64,000 nt of DNA from Adhaeribacter pallidiroseus (GCF_003340495.1 NZ_QASA01000001.1:2542001-2606000); one strand, 5' to 3'; counted from the first letter of the stretch, positions 1 through 8,977 are shown. Numbers and translations: made by a program. Notes: generated from the sequence alone by a model not told the origin.

Positions 1-279
1 TACTTTGCGGGGGATACGGCTTTAACTTACGACATGAAGCTGATTGCCGACCGGTTTAAAAAAGTGGATGTTGCTTTTCTGCCCATTGGCGATGCTTTAA
101 CCATGGATATAGAAGATGCCGTAGTGGCCGCAGACTGGGTAAATGCAGATAAGATAATAGGGATGCATTACGATACTTTTCCGAATATTCAGCTAAATAA
201 AGAAGCGGCTTCACAAACTGCCCAGCAAGCAAACAAAAAATTGGTTTTACTTGCAATTGGCGAAACTACAACCATATAA
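1..279 (+). CDS. Metal-dependent hydrolase, UPF0173-type metallo-beta-lactamase fold (3' part)
   Basis: The reading frame is open from the first base, so only the C-terminal 92 residues are present. The visible part starts in a FAGDT motif and continues with a VAFLPIGD segment and a GMHYDTFP segment. These are the usual C-terminal signature of the UPF0173 (YtkL-like) branch of the metallo-beta-lactamase superfamily, in which Asp and His bind metal. The substrate of this family is not established. It stops 24 nt before parA on the same strand, so it may be co-transcribed with the partition genes. The frame from base 1 is better than an internal ATG at 34, because the FAGDT motif lies upstream of that ATG. 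Confidence 0.85.
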   Translation, partial: YFAGDTALTYDMKLIADRFKKVDVAFLPIGDALTMDIEDAVVAADWVNADKIIGMHYDTFPNIQLNKEAASQTAQQANKKLVLLAIGETTTI

Positions 280-303
280 TAAGCTCAGGAACAACGCATC
301 ACC

Positions 304-1083
304 ATGGGAAAAATAATTGCAGTAGCCAATCAAAAAGGCGGTGTAGGCAAAACTACTTCAGCTATTAACCTGGCGGCAAGCCTGGCAGCTTTGGAGTACA
401 AAACTTTGTTGGTAGATGCCGACCCACAGGCTAATGCTACGTCAGGTATCGGATACGATCCAAAAGATATTTCTACCAGCATTTACGAGTGCATGGTCGA
501 CGGCATTAATGCGGCTGACATCATTATATCGTCATCTATTGATTTTTTAGACCTTATTCCCTCGCACATTGATTTGGTTGGGGCTGAAGTAGAGATGATT
601 AACCTGCCTAACCGGGAGGAAAAGATGAAGGAAGCCCTTACTCCTATTAAGGATAAGTACGACTTTATCATTATTGATTGTTCGCCTTCCCTAGGGTTAA
701 TCACCGTAAATTCGCTTACGGCTGCCAATTCCGTTATTATCCCGGTTCAATGCGAATATTTTGCCCTGGAAGGTTTAGGTAAACTATTAAACACAATTAA
801 AATTATTCAATCGCGTTTAAATCAGGAATTGGAGATTGAAGGCATTCTGCTTACCATGTATGATGTGCGACTCCGGTTATCGAACCAGGTAGTAGAAGAA
901 GTTAAACTGCACTTTCAGCAAATGGTATTTGATACCATTATTCCGCGTAATGTGAAATTAAGCGAATCGCCTAGTTTTGGCTTGCCGGCTATTATGCACG
1001 ATGCCGATAGCAAAGGAGCCATCAGTTATTTGAACCTGGCCCGCGAAATTGTGGAAAAAAACGCGGTTGTTCAAGCACGATAA
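304..1083 (+). CDS. parA: Chromosome partitioning ATPase ParA (Soj)
   Basis: 259 residues, the standard length for chromosomal ParA/Soj. A deviant Walker A motif with the signature lysine (KGGVGKTT, about residues 10-17) lies at the N-terminus, followed by a VDADPQ segment (about 37-42) and a Walker B-like IIIDCSPSLGL. By family knowledge it is a dimeric, DNA-binding ATPase. With ParB-parS it moves origins apart and helps load replication and segregation factors. parB follows 72 nt downstream. Confidence is high because both motif set and gene order match chromosomal par loci of Bacteroidota. Confidence 0.97.
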   Translation: MGKIIAVANQKGGVGKTTSAINLAASLAALEYKTLLVDADPQANATSGIGYDPKDISTSIYECMVDGINAADIIISSSIDFLDLIPSHIDLVGAEVEMINLPNREEKMKEALTPIKDKYDFIIIDCSPSLGLITVNSLTAANSVIIPVQCEYFALEGLGKLLNTIKIIQSRLNQELEIEGILLTMYDVRLRLSNQVVEEVKLHFQQMVFDTIIPRNVKLSESPSFGLPAIMHDADSKGAISYLNLAREIVEKNAVVQAR

Positions 1084-1155
1084 TTCCGGGCGAACTGTTT
1101 CATTTATTTTACCAATAGCATTCCCGGGAAAGCAGTTTCAAAGCAGAAGCATCTA

Positions 1156-2076
1156 ATGTCTGAAAATAAAAACCAAATAAAGAAAAAAGGAGGATTGGGT
1201 CGGGGATTGAATGCCCTTATTACCGGAAGTTACGACAAGAAAGAAGAAACTGCAAATACCCCCGAAGTGGCAGTTAACGCCATTGCTGGTATTCCCATCC
1301 AATCTGTTCAAACCAATCCCTTTCAGCCCCGTACTCATTTTGACAAGGAAGCTTTAGAAGAACTAGCCGAATCTATTAAAGTTCAAGGCATTATCCAGCC
1401 CATAACAGTTCGTAAACTATCCGAAAACACGTACCAGTTAATTTCGGGCGAGCGCCGCTTACAAGCTTCTAAACTAGCTAATTTAGAGGTCATTCCCGCC
1501 TTTATCCGGCAAGCCAACGACCAACAAATGTTGGAAATGGCTTTAATTGAAAATATCCAGCGGGAAAACCTGAATGCCATAGAGATAGCCCTCTCCTACC
1601 AACGATTACTCAGTGAATGCAATTTAAAACAAGAAGAACTAGGCGATCGGGTTGGTAAAAAAAGAACGACCGTTACCAATTACCTACGCTTACTAAAACT
1701 GCCACCCGATATTCAAGTTGGTTTACGGGATAGTAAAATTGGCATGGGGCACGCCCGGGCCCTCATTAATATTTCCGACATAGATAAGCAACTGGAAGTT
1801 TACAAACGAATTGTAGCGGAAGACTTATCGGTGCGTAAGGTAGAAGAACTGGTTCGTCAGCTCAGTATTGAGAATACTTCGAAGCCTGAACCTGCTAAAC
1901 CGGAGTTATCAGAACATCCACAAGCCGGCGAAATTAAAAGAGTAGAAACGCGGTTATCTACGCACTTCGGCACCAAAATTCAAGTTAAATCCAACGCGGC
2001 AGGTAAAGGTGAAATCAAAATTCCTTTTCTTTCGGTAGATGATTTAAACCGGATCCTGGAAATTTTAAATTATTAA
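1156..2076 (+). CDS. parB: Chromosome partitioning protein ParB (Spo0J)
   Basis: 306 residues. The N-terminus has the GLGRGLNALI patch that contacts ParA (about residues 13-22). It is followed by the ParB/Srx CTP-binding domain with GERR (98-101) and ENIQREN (132-138). A helix-turn-helix covers roughly 158-182 and a C-terminal dimerisation domain follows. By family knowledge it is a parS-binding CTP-dependent DNA clamp that stimulates ParA. No consensus parS 16-mer was noticed by eye in this window. The gene is separated from the DUF5683 gene by 2 nt, indicating an operon. Confidence 0.97.
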   Translation: MSENKNQIKKKGGLGRGLNALITGSYDKKEETANTPEVAVNAIAGIPIQSVQTNPFQPRTHFDKEALEELAESIKVQGIIQPITVRKLSENTYQLISGERRLQASKLANLEVIPAFIRQANDQQMLEMALIENIQRENLNAIEIALSYQRLLSECNLKQEELGDRVGKKRTTVTNYLRLLKLPPDIQVGLRDSKIGMGHARALINISDIDKQLEVYKRIVAEDLSVRKVEELVRQLSIENTSKPEPAKPELSEHPQAGEIKRVETRLSTHFGTKIQVKSNAAGKGEIKIPFLSVDDLNRILEILNY

Positions 2077-2078
2077 CC

Positions 2079-2732
2079 ATGAAGCGGATCCGGTTTCTAG
2101 TAGTAATAAGCTTGCTGTGTTACTTTTGCATCTTAACCGTTAAAGGTCAGACAATAACCACCAGCAGCGATTCCACCGTTGTAACTACAACTAAAACTAC
2201 TCCGGACTCACTTTCCCGTGGCTTATTGGGTACTTTAAAATCCTGGGATAAACCCTCCCGCGCCGCCCTGTATTCTACCATTATTCCGGGCGCTGGTCAA
2301 TTTTATAACAAAAGTTATTGGAAAATACCCATCATTTATGCTGGGGGTATTACTATCGGCTTTTTTTTTAATAAATGGCACAAGAACTATCTTTTATTTC
2401 GATCTTCTCTGGCTGTTGCTACAGATGGAGATTCGACCACTGTGGATGTATTCGCTGCTAGATTTACAAATGATAAAGGAGTTACAGATGAAGACAGACA
2501 CTTACAGTATTTATCCAGAGGAGTTGAAAATTACCGGCGTTATCGGGACTACAACATAATTTTTGGTTTATTATTACTGGGGCTGAATGTGAGCGAAGCC
2601 TACGTGGATGCCCATTTAAAAGGCTTTGATATAAGCGACGAATTATCCTTTAAAGTTGAACCCTCCATTATTCAGGGACCAGGCTTTCAATATGCTCCCG
2701 GAGTTGCTTTTAAATTTAATTTAAATAACTAA
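2079..2732 (+). CDS. DUF5683 domain protein, secreted or envelope
   Basis: 217 residues. A basic N-terminus and hydrophobic stretch (about 5-22) ending in VKGQ look like a Sec signal peptide. The core matches the DUF5683 pattern: a Pro-Gly-Ala-Gly-Gln-Phe-Tyr-Asn motif followed by a Trp-Lys-x-Pro segment, then a hydrophobic helix and a second one near residues 160-175. Function is unknown. It lies 2 nt after parB and its stop overlaps the dapB start by one base (TAATG), so translation is probably coupled. The parB-DUF5683-dapB-lepB order recurs in Bacteroidota. A run of nine T near 2362-2370 is intact in frame here. Confidence 0.85.
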   Translation: MKRIRFLVVISLLCYFCILTVKGQTITTSSDSTVVTTTKTTPDSLSRGLLGTLKSWDKPSRAALYSTIIPGAGQFYNKSYWKIPIIYAGGITIGFFFNKWHKNYLLFRSSLAVATDGDSTTVDVFAARFTNDKGVTDEDRHLQYLSRGVENYRRYRDYNIIFGLLLLGLNVSEAYVDAHLKGFDISDELSFKVEPSIIQGPGFQYAPGVAFKFNLNN

Positions 2733-3448
2733 TGCGCCTACTCTTAATTGGCTACGGTAAAATGGGCCGCACCCTCGAACAACTTGCTACCCAGCGCGGC
2801 CACGAAATCGTTGGAACAATTGATGTTACAAATCACCACTTACTCTCAACATTCACTGGAGCCAACGTAGATGCTGCCATAGAATTTACCCACCCGGAAT
2901 CGGCTTTTAACAATGTAAGCTATTGCTTACGAAATAATATACCGGTGGTATGTGGTTCTACGGGCTGGCTCGATCGTTTTGCAGAAGCTACCGCTATCTG
3001 TGAAGCCAACCAAGGGGCGTTTTTTTATGCTTCTAATTACAGCGTCGGGGTAAATCTCTTTTTTCATTTTAATGAGTATGTAGCCCGTAAAATGCAGGAT
3101 TACCCGCATTTCCAAGTATCGGTAAAAGAAATCCACCACACCCAAAAAGTTGACAAACCCAGCGGTACCGCTATTACGGTGGTAGATGGCATTCAAGCGA
3201 ATTACCCGGGTAAGCAAGGCTGGTTATTAGCGCCCGATCAAGCTACAGATAAAATCAGCATCACTTCCGATCGTATCGGTAATGTGGTAGGTACCCACAT
3301 AGTGCGGTACGAGTCCGAGAATGATACGATTGAATTAATGCACGATGCCCACAGCCGTACTGGTTTTGCCGAGGGAGCGGTAATGGCGGCCGAATGGCTG
3401 CAAAATAAAAAAGGCGTATTTGGAATGAAAGATATGCTAAATTTGTAA
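2732..3448 (+). CDS. dapB: 4-hydroxy-tetrahydrodipicolinate reductase DapB
   Basis: 238 residues. The Rossmann motif GYGKMGR is at about 7-13. The catalytic/substrate loop EIHHTQKVDKPSGTA is at about 133-147, with the His pair at 135-136 and Lys near 139. By family knowledge it reduces the DapA product with NAD(P)H in the lysine/diaminopimelate pathway, supplying the peptidoglycan cross-link residue. It is slightly short for the family, as is typical in Bacteroidota. The ATG overlaps the upstream stop by one base and lepB follows after 20 nt. Confidence 0.96.
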   Translation: MRLLLIGYGKMGRTLEQLATQRGHEIVGTIDVTNHHLLSTFTGANVDAAIEFTHPESAFNNVSYCLRNNIPVVCGSTGWLDRFAEATAICEANQGAFFYASNYSVGVNLFFHFNEYVARKMQDYPHFQVSVKEIHHTQKVDKPSGTAITVVDGIQANYPGKQGWLLAPDQATDKISITSDRIGNVVGTHIVRYESENDTIELMHDAHSRTGFAEGAVMAAEWLQNKKGVFGMKDMLNL

Positions 3449-3468
3449 ATTACAGGATTAAAGTTCTT

Positions 3469-4566
3469 ATGAATAGCAAAATATTAACAAAAACAGAGAA
3501 AAAGCCGAAACCACCTAAAAGCTTTTTCCGGGAGTGGGGAGATGCCATCTTATTTGCAGTAGTGGCGGCTACTTTAATCCGGTGGGCCACGTTTGAAGCT
3601 TATACTATTCCAACTCCTTCCATGGAGAAATCTTTATTGGTAGGCGATTATTTGTTTGTGAGCAAACTCCATTACGGACCACGCACTCCTCGTACTCCCT
3701 TGCAGGTTCCGCTTACCCATCAAACTATTTGGGGCACCAACATACCTTCTTATTCTAAAGCTATTCAGTTGCAATCGCATCGTTTACCCGGTTTTTCCAG
3801 TGTAAAGAATAATGATGTAGTTGTTTTCAACTATCCACCCGAAGATCAATATCCGGCTGATTTGCGGACTAATTACATTAAACGGTGTATAGGGATAGCT
3901 GGTGATAAAATAGAAATACGCGACATGAAAGTGTTCGTCAACGATAAACCGGAAGCTGACCCGCCGAAAGCACAATATAGTTATTACCTAATTCCAAACG
4001 GAGCCATTAACGAGAAAGTAGTGTTTGAGGAAAATGATATTACCGATGTAAATTTAGTGCAGGGCGGTTATATCATTCATACCTTACCCGAAACAGCCGA
4101 AAAGTTAAAAGCCATGTCTTTTATCAAGGAAGTGCAACTACTAAAAGATCCGGCCGGGGTAGCTGATCCAAGTGTGTATCCTAACTTGCCTTCCCGGTTT
4201 AAATGGAATAAAGATAATTATGGTCCTGTACAAGTGCCGAAAGAAGGCCAAACTATAACCCTCGATTCCATGACGGTACCTTTATACGAAACAGTGATCC
4301 GGAAGTACGAAGGCAATGAAAATGTGGAAGTAAAAGGAGATCACATTCTTGTTAATGGAAAAGAAATCACGACCTACACTTTCAAGCAAAATTATTACTT
4401 TATGATGGGCGATAATCGGCATAATTCCGCTGACTCCCGGTTCTGGGGTTTTGTGCCCGAAGATCATATTGTTGGTAAAGCGGTTCTGATCTGGATGTCG
4501 GCCAATCCGAATGGAGGAATAGGCGGTAAAATCCGATGGAACCGCATATTTAACATTATCCACTAG
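3469..4566 (+). CDS. lepB: Signal peptidase I
   Basis: 365 residues, longer than many homologues because of an insertion between conserved boxes, a common feature in Bacteroidota. One membrane helix (about 25-41) is followed by the serine box with PTPSM (Ser51, nucleophile). Next comes the lysine box NYIKRCIGIAGD (Lys138, general base), and near the C-terminus the MGDNRHNSADSR box. It cleaves Sec signal peptides on the periplasmic face. It is the last gene of the plus-strand run and is closed by a hairpin terminator at 4589-4624. Confidence 0.96.
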   Translation: MNSKILTKTEKKPKPPKSFFREWGDAILFAVVAATLIRWATFEAYTIPTPSMEKSLLVGDYLFVSKLHYGPRTPRTPLQVPLTHQTIWGTNIPSYSKAIQLQSHRLPGFSSVKNNDVVVFNYPPEDQYPADLRTNYIKRCIGIAGDKIEIRDMKVFVNDKPEADPPKAQYSYYLIPNGAINEKVVFEENDITDVNLVQGGYIIHTLPETAEKLKAMSFIKEVQLLKDPAGVADPSVYPNLPSRFKWNKDNYGPVQVPKEGQTITLDSMTVPLYETVIRKYEGNENVEVKGDHILVNGKEITTYTFKQNYYFMMGDNRHNSADSRFWGFVPEDHIVGKAVLIWMSANPNGGIGGKIRWNRIFNIIH

Positions 4567-4588
4567 TTATCAAATATTTATAATTTAG

Positions 4589-4624
4589 AACAAAATGGGG
4601 CTAAAAGTATAGTCCCATTTTGTT
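4589..4624. terminator. Hairpin terminator between convergent lepB and ung
   Basis: An 11-bp perfect inverted repeat (AACAAAATGGG / CCCATTTTGTT) with a 14-nt loop sits between the two convergent genes. Both sides are A/T-flanked, so it can stop transcription from either direction. Confidence 0.75.
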
Positions 4625-4653
4625 TAGCAACTAATCCTAGTAGCTAGCTGTGC

Positions 4654-5319
4654 TTACCAATTAATTTCTGGTAAACCATGTTCTTTTAAATAGACGTTGG
4701 CTTTACTAAAATGCCGGCAACCAAAAAAACCTTTGTCGGCGGCAAAAGGAGATGGATGTGCGGCATTCAGAATTAAGTGTTTGTTTTTTTGTTCGATTAT
4801 AAGGCCTTTTTTCTGCGCGTATGCTCCCCAAAGCATAAATACCAGATGTTCTTTTTTCTCCGAAACTATTTCAATTACCGCATCCGTAAATTCTTCCCAG
4901 CCTTTTTTTTGATGCGAACCAGCAGTATTGGCTCTAACGGTTAAAGTAGCATTTAATAACAAAACACCTTGCTGAGACCAGCGTTCCAGGTTGCCACTCT
5001 TGGGAAGGGGTTTCCCTAAATCGTCGTGTATTTCTTTAAAAATATTGCGTAAAGAAGGAGGCATTGCTACGCCTTCGTTTACAGAAAAAGCCAAACCATG
5101 CGCCTGACCAGGACCATGATAAGGATCTTGCCCGATGATAACCACTTTTACTTGTTCTAAGGGACATTTATCGAATGCATTAAAAATTTGGCTACCGGGT
5201 GGATAAACCGGGTGCGTAACATATTCTGATTTTACAAATTGAATCAAATTTTTAAAATATTCTTTTTCAAACTCCGGCTGTAATTCGTTCTGCCAGCTTT
5301 TTTCTATTTTTACATTCAT
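4654..5319 (-). CDS. ung: Uracil-DNA glycosylase, family 1
   Basis: 221 residues. The water-activating loop GQDPYHGP is at about 64-71 (Asp65), and the minor-groove loop HPSPFAADKGF is at about 188-198 (His188). Both are diagnostic of family-1 UDG. It removes uracil from DNA in base-excision repair and acts in the cytoplasm. It is a stand-alone minus-strand gene, convergent with lepB and divergent from apaG. Confidence 0.97.
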   Translation of the reverse strand: MNVKIEKSWQNELQPEFEKEYFKNLIQFVKSEYVTHPVYPPGSQIFNAFDKCPLEQVKVVIIGQDPYHGPGQAHGLAFSVNEGVAMPPSLRNIFKEIHDDLGKPLPKSGNLERWSQQGVLLLNATLTVRANTAGSHQKKGWEEFTDAVIEIVSEKKEHLVFMLWGAYAQKKGLIIEQKNKHLILNAAHPSPFAADKGFFGCRHFSKANVYLKEHGLPEINW

Positions 5320-5434
5320 ACTAGTTCGTCTGTTTAAAAATTATCTCAAAAACAGTATTTTTTATTTATTTACTTGTTTTACAAAAACTATTGGCTAAAA
5401 TTAGGTGTTATTAATCAACAAAAAAGCTTGCATT

Positions 5435-5821
5435 ATGGATACCACCACCACCGAAGGCGTTAAAATAACGGTAACCACCAATTACTTACCCGATTACTCC
5501 AGCCCTACCCAGCAGCATTTTGTTTTTGCTTATAAAATTATTATTGAGAATAACAGTGAGTTTACCGTAAAGTTATTACGGAGGCATTGGTACATCTATG
5601 ATTCTAACGCTGTAGTACGGGAAGTAGAAGGAGAAGGTGTGGTTGGGCAGCAACCCGTATTGGAACCCGGCGAATCGCACGAATATGTATCGGGCTGCAA
5701 TTTAAAAACGGGCATTGGTAAAATGCGCGGGAATTATACCATGGAACGTTTAGTAGACGGCAGTTTATTTACGGTTAATATTCCAGAATTTGTATTGATT
5801 GTACCGTATAAATTAAATTAA
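5435..5821 (+). CDS. apaG: ApaG-domain protein
   Basis: 128 residues from the ATG at 5435. The frame is open further upstream to a GTG at 5405, but the ATG gives the standard ApaG length. Conserved ApaG features are visible: the YKIIIENNS strand, LLRRHWYIYD, the VVGQQPVLEPGESHEY loop and a GKMRGNYTM segment. By family knowledge it is a small beta-sandwich protein linked in enterobacteria to Co/Mg efflux phenotypes; its biochemical role is unclear. It is followed after 10 nt by the methyltransferase gene, so the two are probably co-transcribed. Confidence 0.92.
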   Translation: MDTTTTEGVKITVTTNYLPDYSSPTQQHFVFAYKIIIENNSEFTVKLLRRHWYIYDSNAVVREVEGEGVVGQQPVLEPGESHEYVSGCNLKTGIGKMRGNYTMERLVDGSLFTVNIPEFVLIVPYKLN

Positions 5822-5831
5822 TTATTTACTA

Positions 5832-6619
5832 TTGATTTTCGCTTTCCGGCAAGTACTCCTGTACCTGCAACATTTTTTTAAATCTTCGCGCTTACACGGC
5901 ATCCATTCTCCTTTTGTTTTTAATCTTTATAACAGAGTTATTCGCCATACCGGTAGTTTCTACGTATTTCCGGAAATTGAAAACCTACGCCGTAGTTTGT
6001 ATTCCCGCCCAAATAAAATTCCGGTAAGGGATTATGGCGCCGGATCCCGGGTTAAAAATAGTGCAACTAAATCTATCCGGCAAATTGCTTTAGATGCAGC
6101 TAATCCACCGCATTTAGCTCATCTTTTATTCCGGTTGGTTAATTTTCAACAACCACATACAATTTTAGAAATTGGCACCTCGCTGGGGCTTACCACAGCT
6201 TATCTAGCAGCTGCCCGAAAACAAGCCAGCGTTTATACTTTAGAAGGTTGCCCCGCTACGGCGCAGCAGGCACAACTAAATTTAAAAAAATTAAAGCTGC
6301 GCAATGTTCAGGTAATTACCGGTAATTTTGAGGAAACGCTGCCTATTTTATTATCACAGTTAAATTCAGTTGATTTTGTTTTATTTGATGGTAATCATCG
6401 TTTCGAGCCTACTTTACGGTATTTTGAATGGTGCCTCACCAAAAAAAAGAAACCAGCGTTTTTGTTTTCGACGATATTTATTGGTCAGAAGAAATGCAGC
6501 AGGCTTGGCAGCATATATGCACTCACCCGGAAGTAATGATTTCTATCGACCTATTCTATTTGGGAATAGTTTTTTTTCGTAAAAATCAACCTAAGCAGCA
6601 CTTTAATATCCGTTATTAA
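5832..6619 (+). CDS. Class I SAM-dependent (O-)methyltransferase, split by a -1 frameshift
   Basis: The first frame (5832 to about 6449, TTG start) carries a basic N-terminal region with HGIHSPFVF. It continues with SAM motif I ILEIGTSLGLTTAYLA and the acidic LFDGNH motif. The expected C-terminus (VFVFDDIYWSEEMQQAW, then IDLFYLGIVFF) lies in the -1 frame and ends at 6619. The frames join at ACC AAA AAA AAG AAA (6438-6452): a -1 slip at A AAA AAG, or one extra A, gives CLTKKKETSVFVFDDIYW. Without the shift the protein ends at 6536 with an unrelated tail. It sits 10 nt after apaG. The substrate cannot be read from sequence. The frameshift may be a sequencing error, a real mutation or recoding. 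Confidence 0.75.
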
Positions 6620-7427
6620 GTAGTTATGGCCTTTCTGATCTGTAATAATTTTAGTAATAGATTTTCTAGTTGATCCAGCGGAAGCATGTTGGCGCCATCA
6701 GATTTGGCTACCCTTGGATTAGGATGTGTTTCGATAAATAGCCCGTCGGCTCCTACCGCAATAGCGGCTTTAGCAATTGTTTCGATGAGGGCTGGTTTAC
6801 CCCCGGTAACTCCCGAAGCTTGATTGGGTTGTTGCAAAGAATGTGTAACATCCATTACAACGGGTACCTGGTGGGCTTTCATAGCCATAATATTTCGGAA
6901 ATCCACAACTAAGTCCGAATATCCAAAAGAATTACCGCGGTCAGTTAATATTACTTTATCATTCCCTGACTCTATTAGTTTGTCAACTGCAAACTTCATG
7001 GCTTCTCCGGAGAGAAATTGGCCTTTTTTAACGTTTACTACTTTACCTGTGCGCGCAGCCGCTACCAATAAATCCGTTTGCCGGCATAAAAAAGCCGGAA
7101 TTTGCAAGACATCCACATACTCGGCTGCCATTGCAGCTTCGGATGTTTCGTGAATATCGGTAACGGTAGGCACTTGAAACTCTTCGTTTACTTTTTTAAA
7201 ATTCGTAATGCTTTTTCGTCGCCAATTCCGGTAAAAGAATCAATGCGGGAACGATTAGCTTTCCGGTAAGATCCTTTAAAAATCCAAGGTATCTGAAGTT
7301 TATCGGTAATCAGTTTTATTTTCTCCGCAATTTCTAAAGCCATTTCTTCCCCTTCAATGGCACAAGGTCCAGCCATTAAAAAGAAATTGTTCGAATCTGC
7401 ATATTTTAATCCGGGAATAGCAATCAT
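6616..7427 (-). CDS. kdsA: 3-deoxy-8-phosphooctulonate synthase, interrupted by a -1 frameshift
   Basis: Two adjacent minus-strand frames together make one KdsA of about 270 residues. The 5' frame (7427 to 7188) holds FFLMAGPCAIEG and the FKGSYRKANRSR substrate loop. The 3' frame holds VPTVTDIHE, LQIPAFLCRQTDLL, VKKGQFLS, LTDRGNSFGY and the FIETHPNP end. They join at TTA AAA AAG TAA (minus strand, 7188-7199). A -1 slip on A AAA AAG, or one extra A, restores LKKVNEEFQVPTV; otherwise a TAA follows at once. The ATG at 7427 is preferred to an upstream start at 7457 because it begins just before the conserved core. KdsA condenses PEP with arabinose-5-phosphate in Kdo synthesis; waaA is intact at 46151. 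Confidence 0.82.
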
Positions 7428-7941
7428 AATGAAACAATTTGGTGAGTAGGTAATCAAATTATTTATAATCCGCGGTAAAGATATTGATTTAAAAAGTATT
7501 CTTTGCTACAAAATAATCGAGTTAAAAATTGGAGAAAATTATAGCGACTTGATTAATTCATAAATCAACAATGATAAATTTTTTAAATTTCGCAAGGGTT
7601 GCGCGGATGAAAATCTTAATTGATGCCATCAATAATTTACTTTAAACAACTTAGAATTTAATATTAAAGCAATATTTAAGTAAGGTCAAAACTAGTAATT
7701 GCATCTTCATATATAACAGAAACAAGATTTAGCTATAATAATTTAAAATTTTTAAAAACTAACCAACCGGTAAGTGGCAAGATTATTGAAACAGCGCTTG
7801 GTAAATAATCAAATTTATTGCTTCTGCCCTATTCCTATCAGGTTTTCCGGCTCCCTGATTATTCAGGTAAGTATTTATAAAAGGACACTTGCAATCGAAT
7901 GATATAAGAGTATTTTTGTATAACGTGCATATTATAAACTA
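7428..7941. other. AT-rich intergenic region upstream of divergent kdsA and coiled-coil gene
   Basis: About 510 nt with no convincing reading frame. It separates two divergent genes. The only strong element seen is the promoter at 7889-7918 for the plus-strand gene. No tRNA-like fold, repeat array or protein remnant was recognised. Confidence 0.5.
7889..7918 (+). promoter_or_regulatory. Bacteroidota-type promoter for the coiled-coil membrane protein
   Basis: A TTG at 7889-7891 (-33 element) is followed after exactly 19 nt by TATTTTTG at 7911-7918. This matches the known Bacteroidota consensus TTG-N19-TAnnTTTG. The predicted start is a few bases downstream, giving a leader of roughly 15-20 nt before the ATG at 7942. 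Confidence 0.7.
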
Positions 7942-8916
7942 ATGGAAACAAAATCAAAAAACCCAATGGCTGGAACTTTACCCGAAGGAAATAATTCTAA
8001 TAATAACCGAAAATTGCTGGTAGTAGGGCTTATTATTGTGCTGTTAACCATTAACGGCATTTTGTTTTACATGCAACACCAGAAAACGCAGCAAGTCGAG
8101 GAAAAAGAAGAAGTTATCCGGGTTAAGAATAGTGAACTTGAAAACCAAATTAAAGTATATGAAGCTTTAAAAGCTGATTTTGAACGGCAAAGTCAGGAAT
8201 TACAAGCACTAGGTGTAGCTAATGATTCTTTGGAAACCCGGATTGCTTCTATTAACGCAGATTTATTAAAATTACAATCTTTTCGCAACAGTTCATTTAG
8301 CCTGAAAGATCAGCGGTTATTTAAAGCGCGCGCCGCTAACTTAGAGAATCAGCTAAAACAAAAAGATGCAGAAATTGCTAAATTAAAAGCTGATAACGAG
8401 ATCCTTAACGGCGAAAATACGCAGCTTAAAACGGCCAGCACGCAACTTTCAGATACGTTAAAGGTTTTGAAATCAACTAACACCTCCCTTACCGAAAAAG
8501 TAGCTTTGGCCTCGCGATTAGAAGCGGAAAATATTCAGATAAATATAATTAACAAGCGCGGCAAAGAAAAAGAAGACGATGAAGCAGAGTTCCGCGCTAA
8601 AAAAGTAGAAAAAATTAAAGTTTCTTTTAATCTGGCCAAAAACGAAGTTGCGCAAAAAGAAGCCAAAGAAGTTTTAATGCGTTTAATTGAGCCGGATGGT
8701 GCCGCTGTTTATAACCTAGCTACTGGTTCCGGCACTTTTATGCTGGATGGCCAGGAAACTTACTTTACCGCTAAACGCGATATTGTTTTTGATAATACGC
8801 AGCAAAACGTATCGTTTGTTTATGCCAAAGGCGCAGCTTATAAGCGAGGAGCTCATACCGTAGAATTGTACGCCGATGGGGTACTTATTGGTAAATCTAA
8901 CTTTACATTAAAATAA
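7942..8916 (+). CDS. Membrane-anchored coiled-coil protein of unknown function
   Basis: 324 residues. One membrane helix lies at about 25-44, preceded by a polar N-terminus, so the bulk probably faces the periplasm. Residues of about 50-205 are rich in E/K/Q/L heptads and predict a long coiled coil (SMC-like composition). The last 90 residues form a compact domain with beta-strand character (MRLIEPDG near its start, GKSNFTLK at the end). I do not recognise the family. It is a single-gene unit with its own promoter (7889-7918) and terminator (8932-8977). A structural or envelope-tethering role is only a guess. Confidence 0.7.
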   Translation: METKSKNPMAGTLPEGNNSNNNRKLLVVGLIIVLLTINGILFYMQHQKTQQVEEKEEVIRVKNSELENQIKVYEALKADFERQSQELQALGVANDSLETRIASINADLLKLQSFRNSSFSLKDQRLFKARAANLENQLKQKDAEIAKLKADNEILNGENTQLKTASTQLSDTLKVLKSTNTSLTEKVALASRLEAENIQINIINKRGKEKEDDEAEFRAKKVEKIKVSFNLAKNEVAQKEAKEVLMRLIEPDGAAVYNLATGSGTFMLDGQETYFTAKRDIVFDNTQQNVSFVYAKGAAYKRGAHTVELYADGVLIGKSNFTLK

Positions 8917-8931
8917 TATTTTATAATTTTT

Positions 8932-8977
8932 AAATCAAAAAGCCGGGCGAGTAGTTATTCGCCCGGCTTTTTGATTT
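8932..8977. terminator. Strong bidirectional hairpin terminator
   Basis: A 19-bp perfect inverted repeat with an 8-nt loop. The GC core is GCCGGGCGA / TCGCCCGGC, flanked by A-run and T-run arms. It lies between the convergent coiled-coil gene and cphA and should terminate both. Confidence 0.9.

Noticed and set aside
304-2076. parS site near parAB
   Set aside because: A TGTTTCA-like fragment occurs near 1096 but the full 16-mer palindrome is absent, so no parS is claimed.
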